Assembly (NCBI RefSeq): GCF_042682565.1
Contig: NZ_JBHUIC010000030.1
DNA: 64,000 bases
Source of the DNA: Pistricoccus aurantiacus
GTDB taxonomy: Bacteria > Pseudomonadota > Gammaproteobacteria > Pseudomonadales > Halomonadaceae
Strand: one strand, 5' to 3'
Shown here: piece after piece, positions 25,577 through 34,146 of the stretch
Position numbering within the stretch: position 1 is the first letter of the stretch
Layout of the letters: every line of letters starts with the position of its first letter
Made by a program: the position numbers and the translations under genes
The notes under the pieces: model-generated
Seen by the model: the letters and a program-made list of their open reading frames with translations, nothing else
Databases searched by the model: none
Told to the model about the DNA's origin: nothing

Positions 25577-26392
25577 TCAGCTTTCCTCCAGGGGGCGATG
25601 CGGTTGCCGCGCCGCCCGAGCGCGGGGGCCGTTGAAGTAGTCGCGGATCCAGGGATCGTCGACGTTTTCGACCACCTCGAGACGATCCGCCGCAAGAACG
25701 TGCCGCTGGGACAGCACCGCGACCCGATCGCAGGTGGTGTACAGGGTATCCAGATCGTGGGTGACCAGAAATACGCTCAGTCCCAGCGCGTTTCGCAGGG
25801 TCAGCAGCAGCTGGTCGAAGTCCGCCGCGCCGATCGGATCCAGGCCGGCGGTAGGTTCGTCGAGAAACAGCACCTCCGGGTCCAGCGCCAGAGCGCGGGC
25901 CAGGGCGGCGCGCTTGATCATGCCCCCGGACAGCTCCGCAGGCATCTGCAAGGCCGCATTCACTGGCAGCCCCACCAGCGCCAGCTTGACCCGAGCCAGA
26001 AACTCCGCCTCGGAGCGCTTGAGCCCGATATGCTCGATCATCGGCAGGGCCACGTTCTCCTGCAGGTTCAAGGAGGAGAACAGGGCGCCGCGCTGGAACA
26101 GTACGCCGAAACGTCGTTCCAGCCGAGAGCGCTGCTGGTCGGACAGCTGCTGCAGGTCCTCGCCGAAGACCTCGATACTGCCTGCATTGGGTCGGCGTAG
26201 CCCGACGATGCTGCGCAGCAGGACGGATTTTCCGCTGCCGGAGCCGCCCACCACCCCGAGGATTTCGCCGGAATACAGATCCAGGTCGAGGTGCTCGTGA
26301 ACCACATGATTACCGAAACGATTGACCAGATCGCGTATACGAATCAAGGGATAATCGTGGCTCACCGGTTCATCTCCATGAAGACTCACCAT
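25577..26392 (-). CDS. MlaF-like ABC transporter ATPase
   Basis: The protein has 271 residues from the ATG at 26392, which overlaps the permease stop by 7 bp. A GTG nine codons in (26365), preceded by GGAGATGAACCG, is an equally good start and would give 262 residues. Walker A is GGSGSGKSV, the signature LSGGMIKRAALARAL (family-typical MlaF form), and Walker B EVLFLDEPTAGLDP. It powers the MlaE-like permease for phospholipid or other lipid movement across the inner membrane. Confidence 0.9.
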   Translation of the reverse strand: MVSLHGDEPVSHDYPLIRIRDLVNRFGNHVVHEHLDLDLYSGEILGVVGGSGSGKSVLLRSIVGLRRPNAGSIEVFGEDLQQLSDQQRSRLERRFGVLFQRGALFSSLNLQENVALPMIEHIGLKRSEAEFLARVKLALVGLPVNAALQMPAELSGGMIKRAALARALALDPEVLFLDEPTAGLDPIGAADFDQLLLTLRNALGLSVFLVTHDLDTLYTTCDRVAVLSQRHVLAADRLEVVENVDDPWIRDYFNGPRARAARQPHRPLEES

Positions 26393-27522
26393 CCCATTTC
26401 CATGAAAAACAGCGCGGCGATGGCGTCAAGCAGAATCACCATGAAGATGGACTGCACCACGCTTGAGGTGGTGTGTTCTCCCACGGACTGGGCGCTGCCG
26501 CTGACCTTGAAGCCTTCCAGACAGCCGATGGCCGCGATGAAGAAGGCAAAGAGCGGCGCTTTGGAAAGGCCGACGAGGAAATGTTTGAGAGGCACCCCCT
26601 GCAGGATGGTGACAAACTGCAATGCGGAAATATCCAGCACCAGAAGACATACCAGCGCGCCACCGACAATGCCGCTGAGCATGCCGATAAAGGCCAGAAT
26701 CGGCAGGGTCACCAGGAGTGCCAGCACCCGGGGAAGCACCAGCAGCTCGACGGTGCTCAATCCCAGGGCGCGCAGGGCGTCGATTTCCTCGTTGGCCTTC
26801 ATCGAGCCGATCTGGGCGGTGAAGGCGCTGGCGGTGCGTCCTGCGAGCAGGATGGCGGCCAGCAGCACGCCGAACTCCCGCAGGAACGAAAAGGCGATAA
26901 GATCGACGGTGTAAATCGTCGCGCCGAAGTTTTGTAACACCGTGGCTCCCAGAAAGGCCACCACCGCACCCACCAGAAAGGTCAGCAGGGCGACGATCCC
27001 GACGGCGTTGAGGCCGGTCTGCTGAACTTGCGCCACCAGCGCGGTTATCCGCCAGCGGCCGGGACGCCAGATCGTGGCAATCAGCGAACTCAGGATCAGG
27101 CCGATAAAGCCCAGCAATAAACGCTGTTGCCGCAAGAACGCCTCGACTCCCTCGCCGGTACGGGCCAGAAAAGTGACAAGCGGTGATGGCGCATGGCTTT
27201 CCGGCGTCAGCGGCTCCGCCATGGCACGGATCACCGTGTCGAGCAGCGCCTGGCGTGCAGGGGACAAGCCCGGCGCCTCCTGGGTCAGCCTGGCCAGATT
27301 CTCCGCACCCAGCAGCTCCACCAGCAGGGCGGCGCCGGCGGTATCCAGGGTATTCAATTCGCCAAGATCGATATTCAGGACAGCGTTTTTTCCGGTCTGC
27401 GCCTTGAACGCATCGACCTGGCTCCGGAGTTTCGCGTAGTGCGCCAGGGTCCAGTCACCGGCGATATGCAAGCCGTCGGGCCGGTCATCGAGACGACCGG
27501 CCCGATCCATGCCTGGGCTCAT
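26386..27522 (-). CDS. MlaE-like lipid ABC permease with N-terminal STAS domain
   Basis: The protein has 378 residues. Residues 10-100 form a STAS-like domain (LNIDLGELNTLDTAGAALLVEL), here fused to the permease instead of being a separate MlaB protein. Residues 145-378 are the MlaE core with five or six helices and the signatures GRTASAFTAQIGSMKANEEIDAL and GLSKAPLFAFFIAAIGC. The start overlaps the stop of the DUF3141 gene by 4 bp (ATGA), which links lipid transport to that PhaC-like hydrolase. STAS-MlaE fusions are known in other proteobacteria. Confidence 0.9.
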   Translation of the reverse strand: MSPGMDRAGRLDDRPDGLHIAGDWTLAHYAKLRSQVDAFKAQTGKNAVLNIDLGELNTLDTAGAALLVELLGAENLARLTQEAPGLSPARQALLDTVIRAMAEPLTPESHAPSPLVTFLARTGEGVEAFLRQQRLLLGFIGLILSSLIATIWRPGRWRITALVAQVQQTGLNAVGIVALLTFLVGAVVAFLGATVLQNFGATIYTVDLIAFSFLREFGVLLAAILLAGRTASAFTAQIGSMKANEEIDALRALGLSTVELLVLPRVLALLVTLPILAFIGMLSGIVGGALVCLLVLDISALQFVTILQGVPLKHFLVGLSKAPLFAFFIAAIGCLEGFKVSGSAQSVGEHTTSSVVQSIFMVILLDAIAALFFMEMGW

Positions 27523-29816
27523 GTTGCTTTCAATACTTTGCCTTTCGATACGCTACCTTTCGATGCGCTGTCTTGCGACGGCTGCTCGAACAGCTCCTGT
27601 AACTGACGCCACAGCTTCCCGGTATCACCCTCGCCGTTGCACCAGGCCGGCTCGATCCTGGGAATGGTGTCGAGTATGCGCTGCCGGGCCTCCGCCTCCG
27701 GTACCAGATTCGGCAGCTGCTGCAGGCTTTCCTCCGGATAGGCGAAGACCAGCAGGTTCTGCTGGCGGGTGATCTCGCGGATCGTCGCGATATCCGGAAG
27801 ATGCGTTGCCGCCTTGCGATAGCCCTGGACGACGGTTTCCAGTACGGATTTGGAAAGCTTGCCCTCCGCCTTGGCAAACAGCAACAACACCCGCAAGCCA
27901 GCTTCCAGCTCGCCGCCTTCTGGCAAGGTGTCCTTGAGCCGCTCGATGCGTTCGCGTTCCTCGCTTTCGTCGCGACGTTTTTCCGTGGGTGAGCGGGTGG
28001 TGCCACTGAGCAGGCTCAGATAGCCATAAATCGCATGGAATTTAGTCTCGTTGCTGGCATCACGAATATCCCGCCAAGTATCCAGCGTATTGACGATATT
28101 GCGTGACGCCAAGTCCTGCCAGGCCAGCAGTGGGTTTTGTGGGCTAACGGGATGGCGAGTTTCCCGCGCCTGCTCCGCGGCGCCGGGCAGCCACCAGAGA
28201 AATGGATTCTGGCTGCCCCAGAGACTGCGCTTGAGACGAAACGGATGGAGCTTGCGCAGCGCCTCCGCCATGGGCTCGTTGATTGCCCGACTGAGCCAGG
28301 GGCGTACCATCCAGCCGTAAAGATTGCTGGTGACCTCGGAGACGCGATCGACTTCGATGAATTCCCGGTCCTCGTCGTGATCGTCCGAGTCGAGGGCTCG
28401 GATATCGTCGACGCTGCGAGACTCGAAATGCACCTGATACTCGGAGGCATCGCCGTTGGGGACCTCGTCGATGATCAGTTCATAAAGCCCCGGTGGCAGC
28501 GCCTTGATCTCGTCGATGGCATTGATCATCTGGCGGTGCTCGCGACGCGCCACCCTGCCGGAAACGAAGATGCCCAGGTGCCCGGTGCTGGCGTGCTTGA
28601 GATAGACGATGGTGCGCCCGGCGCTCTGCAGGGCAAGATCGTCCGGGTAAAGATCGGCGATCCAGTCCAGCGCCTGCTGGGGCGGGGTGATGTTGTCGCC
28701 GTAGGAACAGAACACCACCACTGGCGCCTCCACAGCGCGCAGATCGAGTAGATTACCGCTGCCGCTGGTGGCGCCGGCCAGCCGATTGCCGATGAACAGA
28801 TCATCGACTATAGCTTCGATTTCCTCCGCGTTGAACAGGTTGGGGCTACCCCACCAGCGCTCGAAGTCGAGAAAGCGAGGCGCTTCGGTATCCACATTGG
28901 CATAAAGATCGTAGTCCTTGGACCACAGGGCATGGGAAGGGTTGAGATCCTCGAAATTGCTGACCAGCCAGGCACCGTCGAAACGCCCGTTACCCAGATC
29001 GCTGGCCAGCCGGGTGGCCCAGGCGCCGCCCATCAGGCCACCGGCATAACGCATCGGATTGCTGCCGTTTTCGCCGGCCCAGTAGGCCAGCGGTGCACCG
29101 TTGACGATGACCAGTCCCGGCAGCTCCGGACGGGCGGCGGCAAGCCCCATCAAGGCCCAGCCCGCCTGACAGTTGCCGATGACCACCGGTTTGCCGGCCT
29201 TCGGGTGCCGCGCGGTAACGAGTTCGATAAAGCGCATCTGAGCCATCGCCACGTCGATCATGGTCTGGCCGGGTTCCGGCGAATAGCCGAAGGCGATGAA
29301 GTAGGTAGGATGGCCGGCGCGCAGGCTCTCGCCGATTTCCGAATCCTGCTTGAAGCCGCCAATGCCGGCGCCGTGGCCGCCGCGAGGATCGATGACGATC
29401 ACCGGCGCCAGCGTCTCATCAATGGGCTGATCCTGGCCCGGCAGGATACGCAGCAGGGAATAGTTGACCGGAATCTCGAGATCGGCGCCGTCCAGCAGCA
29501 CTTCGTAATCGAACTTGAGCAGCGGCGGCGAGCCGGCCTGCTCGTGAGCCAGGGTATTGTCCGCGCGCTTTCGCAAGGTATCCCAGAACAGCAGGCTACG
29601 TTCCCCCGCATCCGCCAGGTATTCAAGCCAGTCGCCGGGGCTGGGGATTTTCAGCTCGCCTTCGATCACGGGCTCCATGATATCCTGCTGGCGCTCCTGC
29701 AAGTTGCCAAGCAGATTGTGTCGATGCAGCTGACGCAGCCCGGTGAGGTTATCGATCAGCTGACGAACGGCTTCGCGGTCCGCCGAATATTGACTGACAT
29801 CGTCTTGCAGATTCAT
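27519..29816 (-). CDS. DUF3141 PhaC-like alpha/beta hydrolase with C-terminal TerB-like domain
   Basis: The protein has 765 residues from the ATG at 29816, preceded by AAGGGAG; an upstream in-frame extension runs through 15-bp repeats and is rejected. The central alpha/beta hydrolase domain has a lipase-type box with cysteine, GNCQAGW (Cys216), plus SYGDNITPP and GHLGIF as likely Asp and His sites. This catalytic layout resembles polyhydroxyalkanoate synthases. The last 150 residues (LRVLLLFAKAEGKLSKSVLETV) look like a small helical TerB-like domain. The C-terminal tail has short lysine/serine repeats encoded by imperfect 15-bp units. It is the first gene of the MCE lipid-transport operon (4 bp overlap). 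A soluble acyl or lipid-handling enzyme is plausible, but no activity is established. Confidence 0.85.
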   Translation of the reverse strand: MNLQDDVSQYSADREAVRQLIDNLTGLRQLHRHNLLGNLQERQQDIMEPVIEGELKIPSPGDWLEYLADAGERSLLFWDTLRKRADNTLAHEQAGSPPLLKFDYEVLLDGADLEIPVNYSLLRILPGQDQPIDETLAPVIVIDPRGGHGAGIGGFKQDSEIGESLRAGHPTYFIAFGYSPEPGQTMIDVAMAQMRFIELVTARHPKAGKPVVIGNCQAGWALMGLAAARPELPGLVIVNGAPLAYWAGENGSNPMRYAGGLMGGAWATRLASDLGNGRFDGAWLVSNFEDLNPSHALWSKDYDLYANVDTEAPRFLDFERWWGSPNLFNAEEIEAIVDDLFIGNRLAGATSGSGNLLDLRAVEAPVVVFCSYGDNITPPQQALDWIADLYPDDLALQSAGRTIVYLKHASTGHLGIFVSGRVARREHRQMINAIDEIKALPPGLYELIIDEVPNGDASEYQVHFESRSVDDIRALDSDDHDEDREFIEVDRVSEVTSNLYGWMVRPWLSRAINEPMAEALRKLHPFRLKRSLWGSQNPFLWWLPGAAEQARETRHPVSPQNPLLAWQDLASRNIVNTLDTWRDIRDASNETKFHAIYGYLSLLSGTTRSPTEKRRDESEERERIERLKDTLPEGGELEAGLRVLLLFAKAEGKLSKSVLETVVQGYRKAATHLPDIATIREITRQQNLLVFAYPEESLQQLPNLVPEAEARQRILDTIPRIEPAWCNGEGDTGKLWRQLQELFEQPSQDSASKGSVSKGKVLKAT

Positions 29817-29856
29817 GAAAACTCCCTTCAAGGCGCCATGCCGGCGCTGATATCCT

Positions 29857-29901
29857 TTGATTTCCAAACGCTTGATTTCCAACCCGCCGATTTCCAGCCC
29901 A
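29857..29901. repeat. 15-bp tandem repeat upstream of the DUF3141 gene
   Basis: TTGATTTCCAAACGC, TTGATTTCCAACCCG and CCGATTTCCAGCCCA follow each other without gaps, 40 bp before the start codon at 29816. If read as protein on the minus strand they would give a five-residue LEI repeat, but no ribosome site supports this. Confidence 0.75.
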
Positions 29902-29926
29902 TTGGGACTCGTTGTGGATAATAGCA

Positions 29927-29963
29927 CTGGCGAGTCAAACAATTAGTTGCCTATTAATATACC
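29927..29963 (-). promoter_or_regulatory. Promoter-region element shared by the two DUF3141 genes (copy 1)
   Basis: This AT-rich stretch aligns by eye with 31828-31868 upstream of the paralogue (CTGG.GA.TC, then AAA.AATTA, then CTAT.A.TATA.CC on the plus strand). On the minus strand it offers TATATT as a -10-like hexamer. The shared sequence implies that the promoter was duplicated together with the gene. Confidence 0.4.
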
Positions 29964-30041
29964 TCATAAGACACCTTGTTGTCCTTGACCTGAGACAATA
30001 GCCATGAATCCCGCTGACTTGTGCTTGTTCCACCCTGCAAC

Positions 30042-31757
30042 TTACGGGGTGTCGTCATGCCGCTTGGGAGAAGAGGCGGGAGCGGCGCCGCTGAGCAGGC
30101 TCAGATAGCCGTACAAAGTGTGAAAGACCAGCTTATCGTTGGCGTCGCACACTTCTCCCCAGCTCTTCAAGGCGTTCGCGATATGGCGAGACGTCAGTTC
30201 CTGCCAGGCCAGCAGCGGATTGTCCGGCCGAGCCGAATGGCGCGTTCGGCGGGTTCGCTCCGCGGCGGCGGGCAGCCACCACAGGAATGGATTATGACTG
30301 GCCCAGACCCTGCGCCGCAGACGAAACGGATGCGTCTGGCGCAGGGTCTCCGCCATCGGTTCGCTCATCGCCTGGGAGAGCCAGGGTCGTATCATCGAGC
30401 CGTAAAAGTGGCTGGTCAGCTCGGAGACGCGAGCGGCTGCGATGAACTCCGGATCCTCGTCCTGATCGTCCGTGTCGAGGGCGCGGATATTCGCAATACT
30501 CCGAGGTTCGAAGTGCGCTCGATACTCGGCGGCGTCGCCGTCGGGGGCTTCGTCGATGATCAGTTCATGAAGCCCCGGCGGCAGTGCCTTGATGTCGTCG
30601 ATGGCATCGATCATCTGGCGGTGCTCGCGGCGTGATATCTCGGCGGAAACGAAGATGCCCAGATGATCGATGCTGGCATGCTTGAGATAGACGATGGTGC
30701 GTCCGGCGGTTTGCAGCGCGCGATCGTCCGGATAGAGATCGCCGATCCAGCCCAGTGCCTGCCGGGGCGGCGTGATGGTGTCACCGTCCGAGCAGAACAC
30801 CACTATCGGCGCTTCGATGGCACGCAAGTCGAGAAGATCGGCGCCGCTGCCCTCGGTACCGATCAGGCGACTGCCGATAAAGAGCCCATCGAAGATGGCG
30901 TCGATTTCCCGGGCATTGAACAGGCTGGGGCTGCCCCACCAGCGCTCGGCGTCGAGGAAGCGGGTCGTTTCGCTGTCGATATTGGCGAAAAGCCTGTATG
31001 GCTTGGTCCAGAAGGCTTCGGAGGGATTGTGATTTTCATAATTGTTGACCATCCAGGCCCCGTCGAAGCGACCGTTACCAAGATCGCTGCCTAGCTGGGT
31101 GATCCAGCTGCCTCCCAGCAAACCGCTGGTATAGCTCATCGAGCTTCGCCCCTTGCCGACTCGATAGGTCAGGGGGGAGCCGTTGAGTATGATCAGTCCC
31201 GGCAGTTCCGGACGGGCGCAAGCGAGTCCTATCAAGGCCCAGCCCGCCTGGCAGTTGGCGATGATCACCGGCTTGCCCGCTTGCGGGTGCCGCGCGGTGA
31301 CGAGTTCGATAAAGCGTATCTGGGCAGTCGCCGCGTCGCTCAGGGTCTGGCTGGGTGTCGGAGAGTAGCCGAAGGCGATGAAGTAGGTGGGGTGGCCGGC
31401 GCGCAGGCTCTCGCCGATTTGCGAGTCCTGCTGGAACCCGGCCACTCCCGGGCCATGGCCGCCGCGCGGATCGATGAGAATCACCGGGGCTCGCGTCTCG
31501 TCGATGCGCTGATCCTCGCCTGGCAGGATGCGCAGCAGCGAATAGCTGACGGGGATTTCCAGTTCCGCGCCATCCATCAGAATCTCGTAGTCGAACTCGA
31601 GCAGCGGTGGCGAGCCGGCTTGCTCATGGGTCAGGAGTGTGTCTGCCCGTTGGCGCAGGGTATCCCAGAGCAGCAGGCTGCGTTCGCTTGCATCCTGAAG
31701 GTACTCCAGCCAGTCGCCGGCTGTTGGAGGTGCTGGAAGGTTGCTTCGTGGATTCAT
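30042..31757 (-). CDS. DUF3141 PhaC-like hydrolase, shorter paralogue
   Basis: The protein has 571 residues from the ATG at 31757, with AAGGAG upstream. It aligns along nearly its full length with residues of the 765-residue neighbour (same GDWLEYL, DPRGGHG, NCQAGWAL, GHP.YFIAFGYSP blocks). It lacks the first roughly 45 residues and the whole C-terminal TerB-like part, ending soon after the YGYLSLLSG block. The cysteine box is ANCQAGW (Cys169); the Asp and His candidate sites SDGDTITPP and DHLGIF are kept. It is a tandem duplicate with 225 bp between copies and is not coupled to the transporter genes. Confidence 0.85.
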   Translation of the reverse strand: MNPRSNLPAPPTAGDWLEYLQDASERSLLLWDTLRQRADTLLTHEQAGSPPLLEFDYEILMDGAELEIPVSYSLLRILPGEDQRIDETRAPVILIDPRGGHGPGVAGFQQDSQIGESLRAGHPTYFIAFGYSPTPSQTLSDAATAQIRFIELVTARHPQAGKPVIIANCQAGWALIGLACARPELPGLIILNGSPLTYRVGKGRSSMSYTSGLLGGSWITQLGSDLGNGRFDGAWMVNNYENHNPSEAFWTKPYRLFANIDSETTRFLDAERWWGSPSLFNAREIDAIFDGLFIGSRLIGTEGSGADLLDLRAIEAPIVVFCSDGDTITPPRQALGWIGDLYPDDRALQTAGRTIVYLKHASIDHLGIFVSAEISRREHRQMIDAIDDIKALPPGLHELIIDEAPDGDAAEYRAHFEPRSIANIRALDTDDQDEDPEFIAAARVSELTSHFYGSMIRPWLSQAMSEPMAETLRQTHPFRLRRRVWASHNPFLWWLPAAAERTRRTRHSARPDNPLLAWQELTSRHIANALKSWGEVCDANDKLVFHTLYGYLSLLSGAAPASSPKRHDDTP

Positions 31758-31848
31758 GGAAACTCCTTGCGAAGTCACCTTGTCCAGCATTTGCTTGTTC
31801 TTGGTTTTCTAACCGGGCAGGAAACCCCTGGTGATTCGCTAAATAATT

Positions 31849-31871
31849 ATTGGGCTATCAGTATAGCCAAT
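31849..31871. promoter_or_regulatory. Inverted repeat between divergent DUF3141 paralogue and TelA operon
   Basis: ATTGGGCTAT (31849-31858), spacer CAGT, ATAGCCAAT (31863-31871) form an inverted repeat with one extra G. On the minus strand TATACT (31865-31860) sits inside it as a -10-like hexamer, so it could be an operator. The flanking 31758-32009 region has no gene. Confidence 0.45.
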
Positions 31872-32009
31872 AGTGATACGCTGTCGCTGCCGATCCAAGC
31901 CAAGTCGCAATGAACTTCGCTGCCCCGTGCTTATCCTACCTTTCAACTTACGTCATTTTTTTCCTTGCCTTACAATCGATGCTTGTCTAGCCATTGGACA
32001 TAACGCTGC

Positions 32010-32951
32010 ATGCTGGAATTTCTTCAAGGGTTTTCCTACGGGCTGTTCCTTTCCTGTCTGCCTTGGTTCGTGATCGGCCTGGTCAGCCCACGCCATGCCC
32101 TGGGCACTCTGCGACCGGAGCGTCTGCAGGTATTTATCCGTTACTGGTTCGTCGTGCCTTTCCTGGCGGGACTGCTGTGGCTGACTTCGCTGTGGGGCGG
32201 TTTCGGTCCGTCCCTGGGTGGCTGGCTGGCGGGGCTGGCGGCGATCGCCGTGGAGATTCCGTTGGAACGGCGCTTGCGGGGCTGGTGGGAAAGGCACAAG
32301 CAGAAACGCCTCGATGCCCAGCGCCAACGCGAGATCGCCAGGCGTCAGGCGGAGCAGGCTCGCCAGGCCCGGGAAAGAGGCGAAGAAAGTCTCGACCCGG
32401 AGCATCCGCCGGCGGATGCAGATGATGTGATCCTGGCGCTGTGCAGCGCCAAGGCGCGCCTGCTGTCGGCCAGGCAGCCAGCCCTTGCCCAGCAGGCAGA
32501 TCGGGTTTACGGGCGTTATCGCAAGGTGATCGCGGTATTGCTGGAGCGCTTCGAGGTGGGAGAGCTTGCTTTCGAGCGCGCCCGCTCCCTGGCGGCGGAA
32601 GTCTGTTTCGCGGCGGTGGACAACTTGACCGCCATGGCCGCTCAGGCCAGCGGCGTAGCGGGGGTGGACAGCGATCACGTGCGTCGGCGGCTGTCACGAG
32701 AAGGCGACAGGCTGACCCATACGGAACGCCTGGCCCTGGAGCGGCGCCTGGCACTGGTGGAGGACACCCATCGCCATCTTCGTGAACTCAGCGCCCGCAA
32801 CGAAACCGCTCTGACCGCCTTGGACAACGCGGCGGTGGCCATGGCTCGAGTGGATACTCGCCGTCCCCAGGCGTCCGTCAGCGCGGATCAGGCGTTGGGG
32901 GACCTGCAGAACTTCGTCGCTCGGGCAGAGCGTTATGGCCGCGGCCCCTGA
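32010..32951 (+). CDS. Membrane protein with long coiled coil, XpaC-like partner of TelA
   Basis: The protein has 313 residues. The first third has two to three membrane helices (CLPWFVIGLVS; FVVPFLAGLLWL; GWLAGLAAIAVEI), followed by a charged KQKR...RQREIARRQAEQARQ coiled coil and a helical cytosolic domain with many R/A/E. In Bacillus and others a similar membrane/coiled-coil gene (XpaC) stands next to the TelA homologue, and I propose the same pairing here by synteny, without clear sequence similarity. The telA start follows 35 bp after the stop. Confidence 0.7.
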   Translation: MLEFLQGFSYGLFLSCLPWFVIGLVSPRHALGTLRPERLQVFIRYWFVVPFLAGLLWLTSLWGGFGPSLGGWLAGLAAIAVEIPLERRLRGWWERHKQKRLDAQRQREIARRQAEQARQARERGEESLDPEHPPADADDVILALCSAKARLLSARQPALAQQADRVYGRYRKVIAVLLERFEVGELAFERARSLAAEVCFAAVDNLTAMAAQASGVAGVDSDHVRRRLSREGDRLTHTERLALERRLALVEDTHRHLRELSARNETALTALDNAAVAMARVDTRRPQASVSADQALGDLQNFVARAERYGRGP

Positions 32952-32985
32952 GTTTTCATTTTATTTCCTGAGGACGCCTCGACTT

Positions 32986-34146
32986 ATGCAAATCCCGCAA
33001 AACTCTCGGCATCAGACCCTATACCTGCCGGCGACGGAGGAGATCGCCGCGGATCTGGCGCATAAGCCCGGCGCGCATCATGAAGAGGCGGGCCTGGAGA
33101 TGCAGGCGGAGCGCTTCGTGACGGAGCTGCTGGCCCGGAACCAGGCGCGCCAGTCCCAACGCCGTCACGTGGACGAACTGGGCAGCGAGATTCAGCGCCA
33201 GGCCGCCTATCAGAGCGAGCTGCTCAAGACCCCCATGCGCACCCTCGCCGAGCAGGGAGAGGAAGGCGGTCCGGTGGCTCAGGCACTGTCCGGATTGCGT
33301 GAGCGCATGCGCGAGCTCGATCCCCAGCGCCATCGTTTGAGCCGACGAGGTATCGATCGGGTGCTGAAATTCATTCCCGGCATGAGCACCGGCCTCGAGC
33401 GCTACTTCCAGAAATACGAAAGCGCCCAGCAGGCGCTGGATGCGATCATTCACGATCTCGAAGCCGGCAAGGATCGGCTGGGTCGCGACAACCTGACCTT
33501 GACGGACGACCAGCAAGCGCTGGAGGAAAGCACGGAGAAACTTCAGGAGCAGGTCGAGCTGGGCCAACTGATCGACCGCCGCCTGGTGCGTCGAGCCGAG
33601 GCGCTTCCCCAGGAAGACCCGGAGCGCGCCTTCATCGAGGAAGAGCTGCTGTTCCCGCTGCGTCAGCGCATCGTCGACCTGCAGCAGCAGCTGGCGGTCA
33701 GCCAGCAGGGCGTGCTGGCCCTGGAAGTGATCATCCGCAACAACCGGGAGCTGATGCGCGGGGTGGACCGGGCCATCAACGTTACCGTCTCGGCGCTGAG
33801 TGTGGCGGTGACCGTGGCCTTGGGGCTGGCCAATCAGCGCCTGGTGCTGGACAAGGTCGAAGCGCTCAATGCCACCACCTCGGACATGATCGCCGGCACC
33901 GCCCAGGCGCTGCGCCGTCAGGGTACGGATATCCAGACCCGCGCCGGCTCGGCGATGCTCGACATGCAGAAGCTCGAACAGGCCTTCGGCGACGTCATGG
34001 CGGCCATCGACGATGTCTCTCGCTATCGTCGCGAGGCGCTGCCACGGCTGGCGGAACAGGTTCAACGCCTGGACGGTCTGTCTCGCCAGGGCGGCGAGGC
34101 CATCGAACGCATGCAGCGCAGCCGCGACGAGTCGCCGCCGCGGTGA
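32986..34146 (+). CDS. TelA-family toxic anion resistance protein
   Basis: The protein has 386 residues from the ATG at 32986; an in-frame ATG at 32935 overlaps the previous gene and has a poor ribosome site. It is a long, mostly helical protein with RVLKFIPG, KYESAQQALDAIIHDLEAGKDRL, LRQRIVDLQQQLAVSQQG and NVTVSALSVAVTVALGLANQRLVLDKVEALN in the order of the TelA family. Members are linked to tellurite or anion tolerance and, in Gram-positives, to cell-envelope stress, with no known enzyme activity. It overlaps the next gene by 4 bp. Confidence 0.88.
   Translation: MQIPQNSRHQTLYLPATEEIAADLAHKPGAHHEEAGLEMQAERFVTELLARNQARQSQRRHVDELGSEIQRQAAYQSELLKTPMRTLAEQGEEGGPVAQALSGLRERMRELDPQRHRLSRRGIDRVLKFIPGMSTGLERYFQKYESAQQALDAIIHDLEAGKDRLGRDNLTLTDDQQALEESTEKLQEQVELGQLIDRRLVRRAEALPQEDPERAFIEEELLFPLRQRIVDLQQQLAVSQQGVLALEVIIRNNRELMRGVDRAINVTVSALSVAVTVALGLANQRLVLDKVEALNATTSDMIAGTAQALRRQGTDIQTRAGSAMLDMQKLEQAFGDVMAAIDDVSRYRREALPRLAEQVQRLDGLSRQGGEAIERMQRSRDESPPR

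Noticed and set aside
24688..25695. 335-residue version of the MlaD-like protein
   Set aside because: The extra 40 residues overlap the ATPase gene, are rich in R, S and T, and lack a ribosome site. The ATG at 25575 with GGAAAG is preferred.
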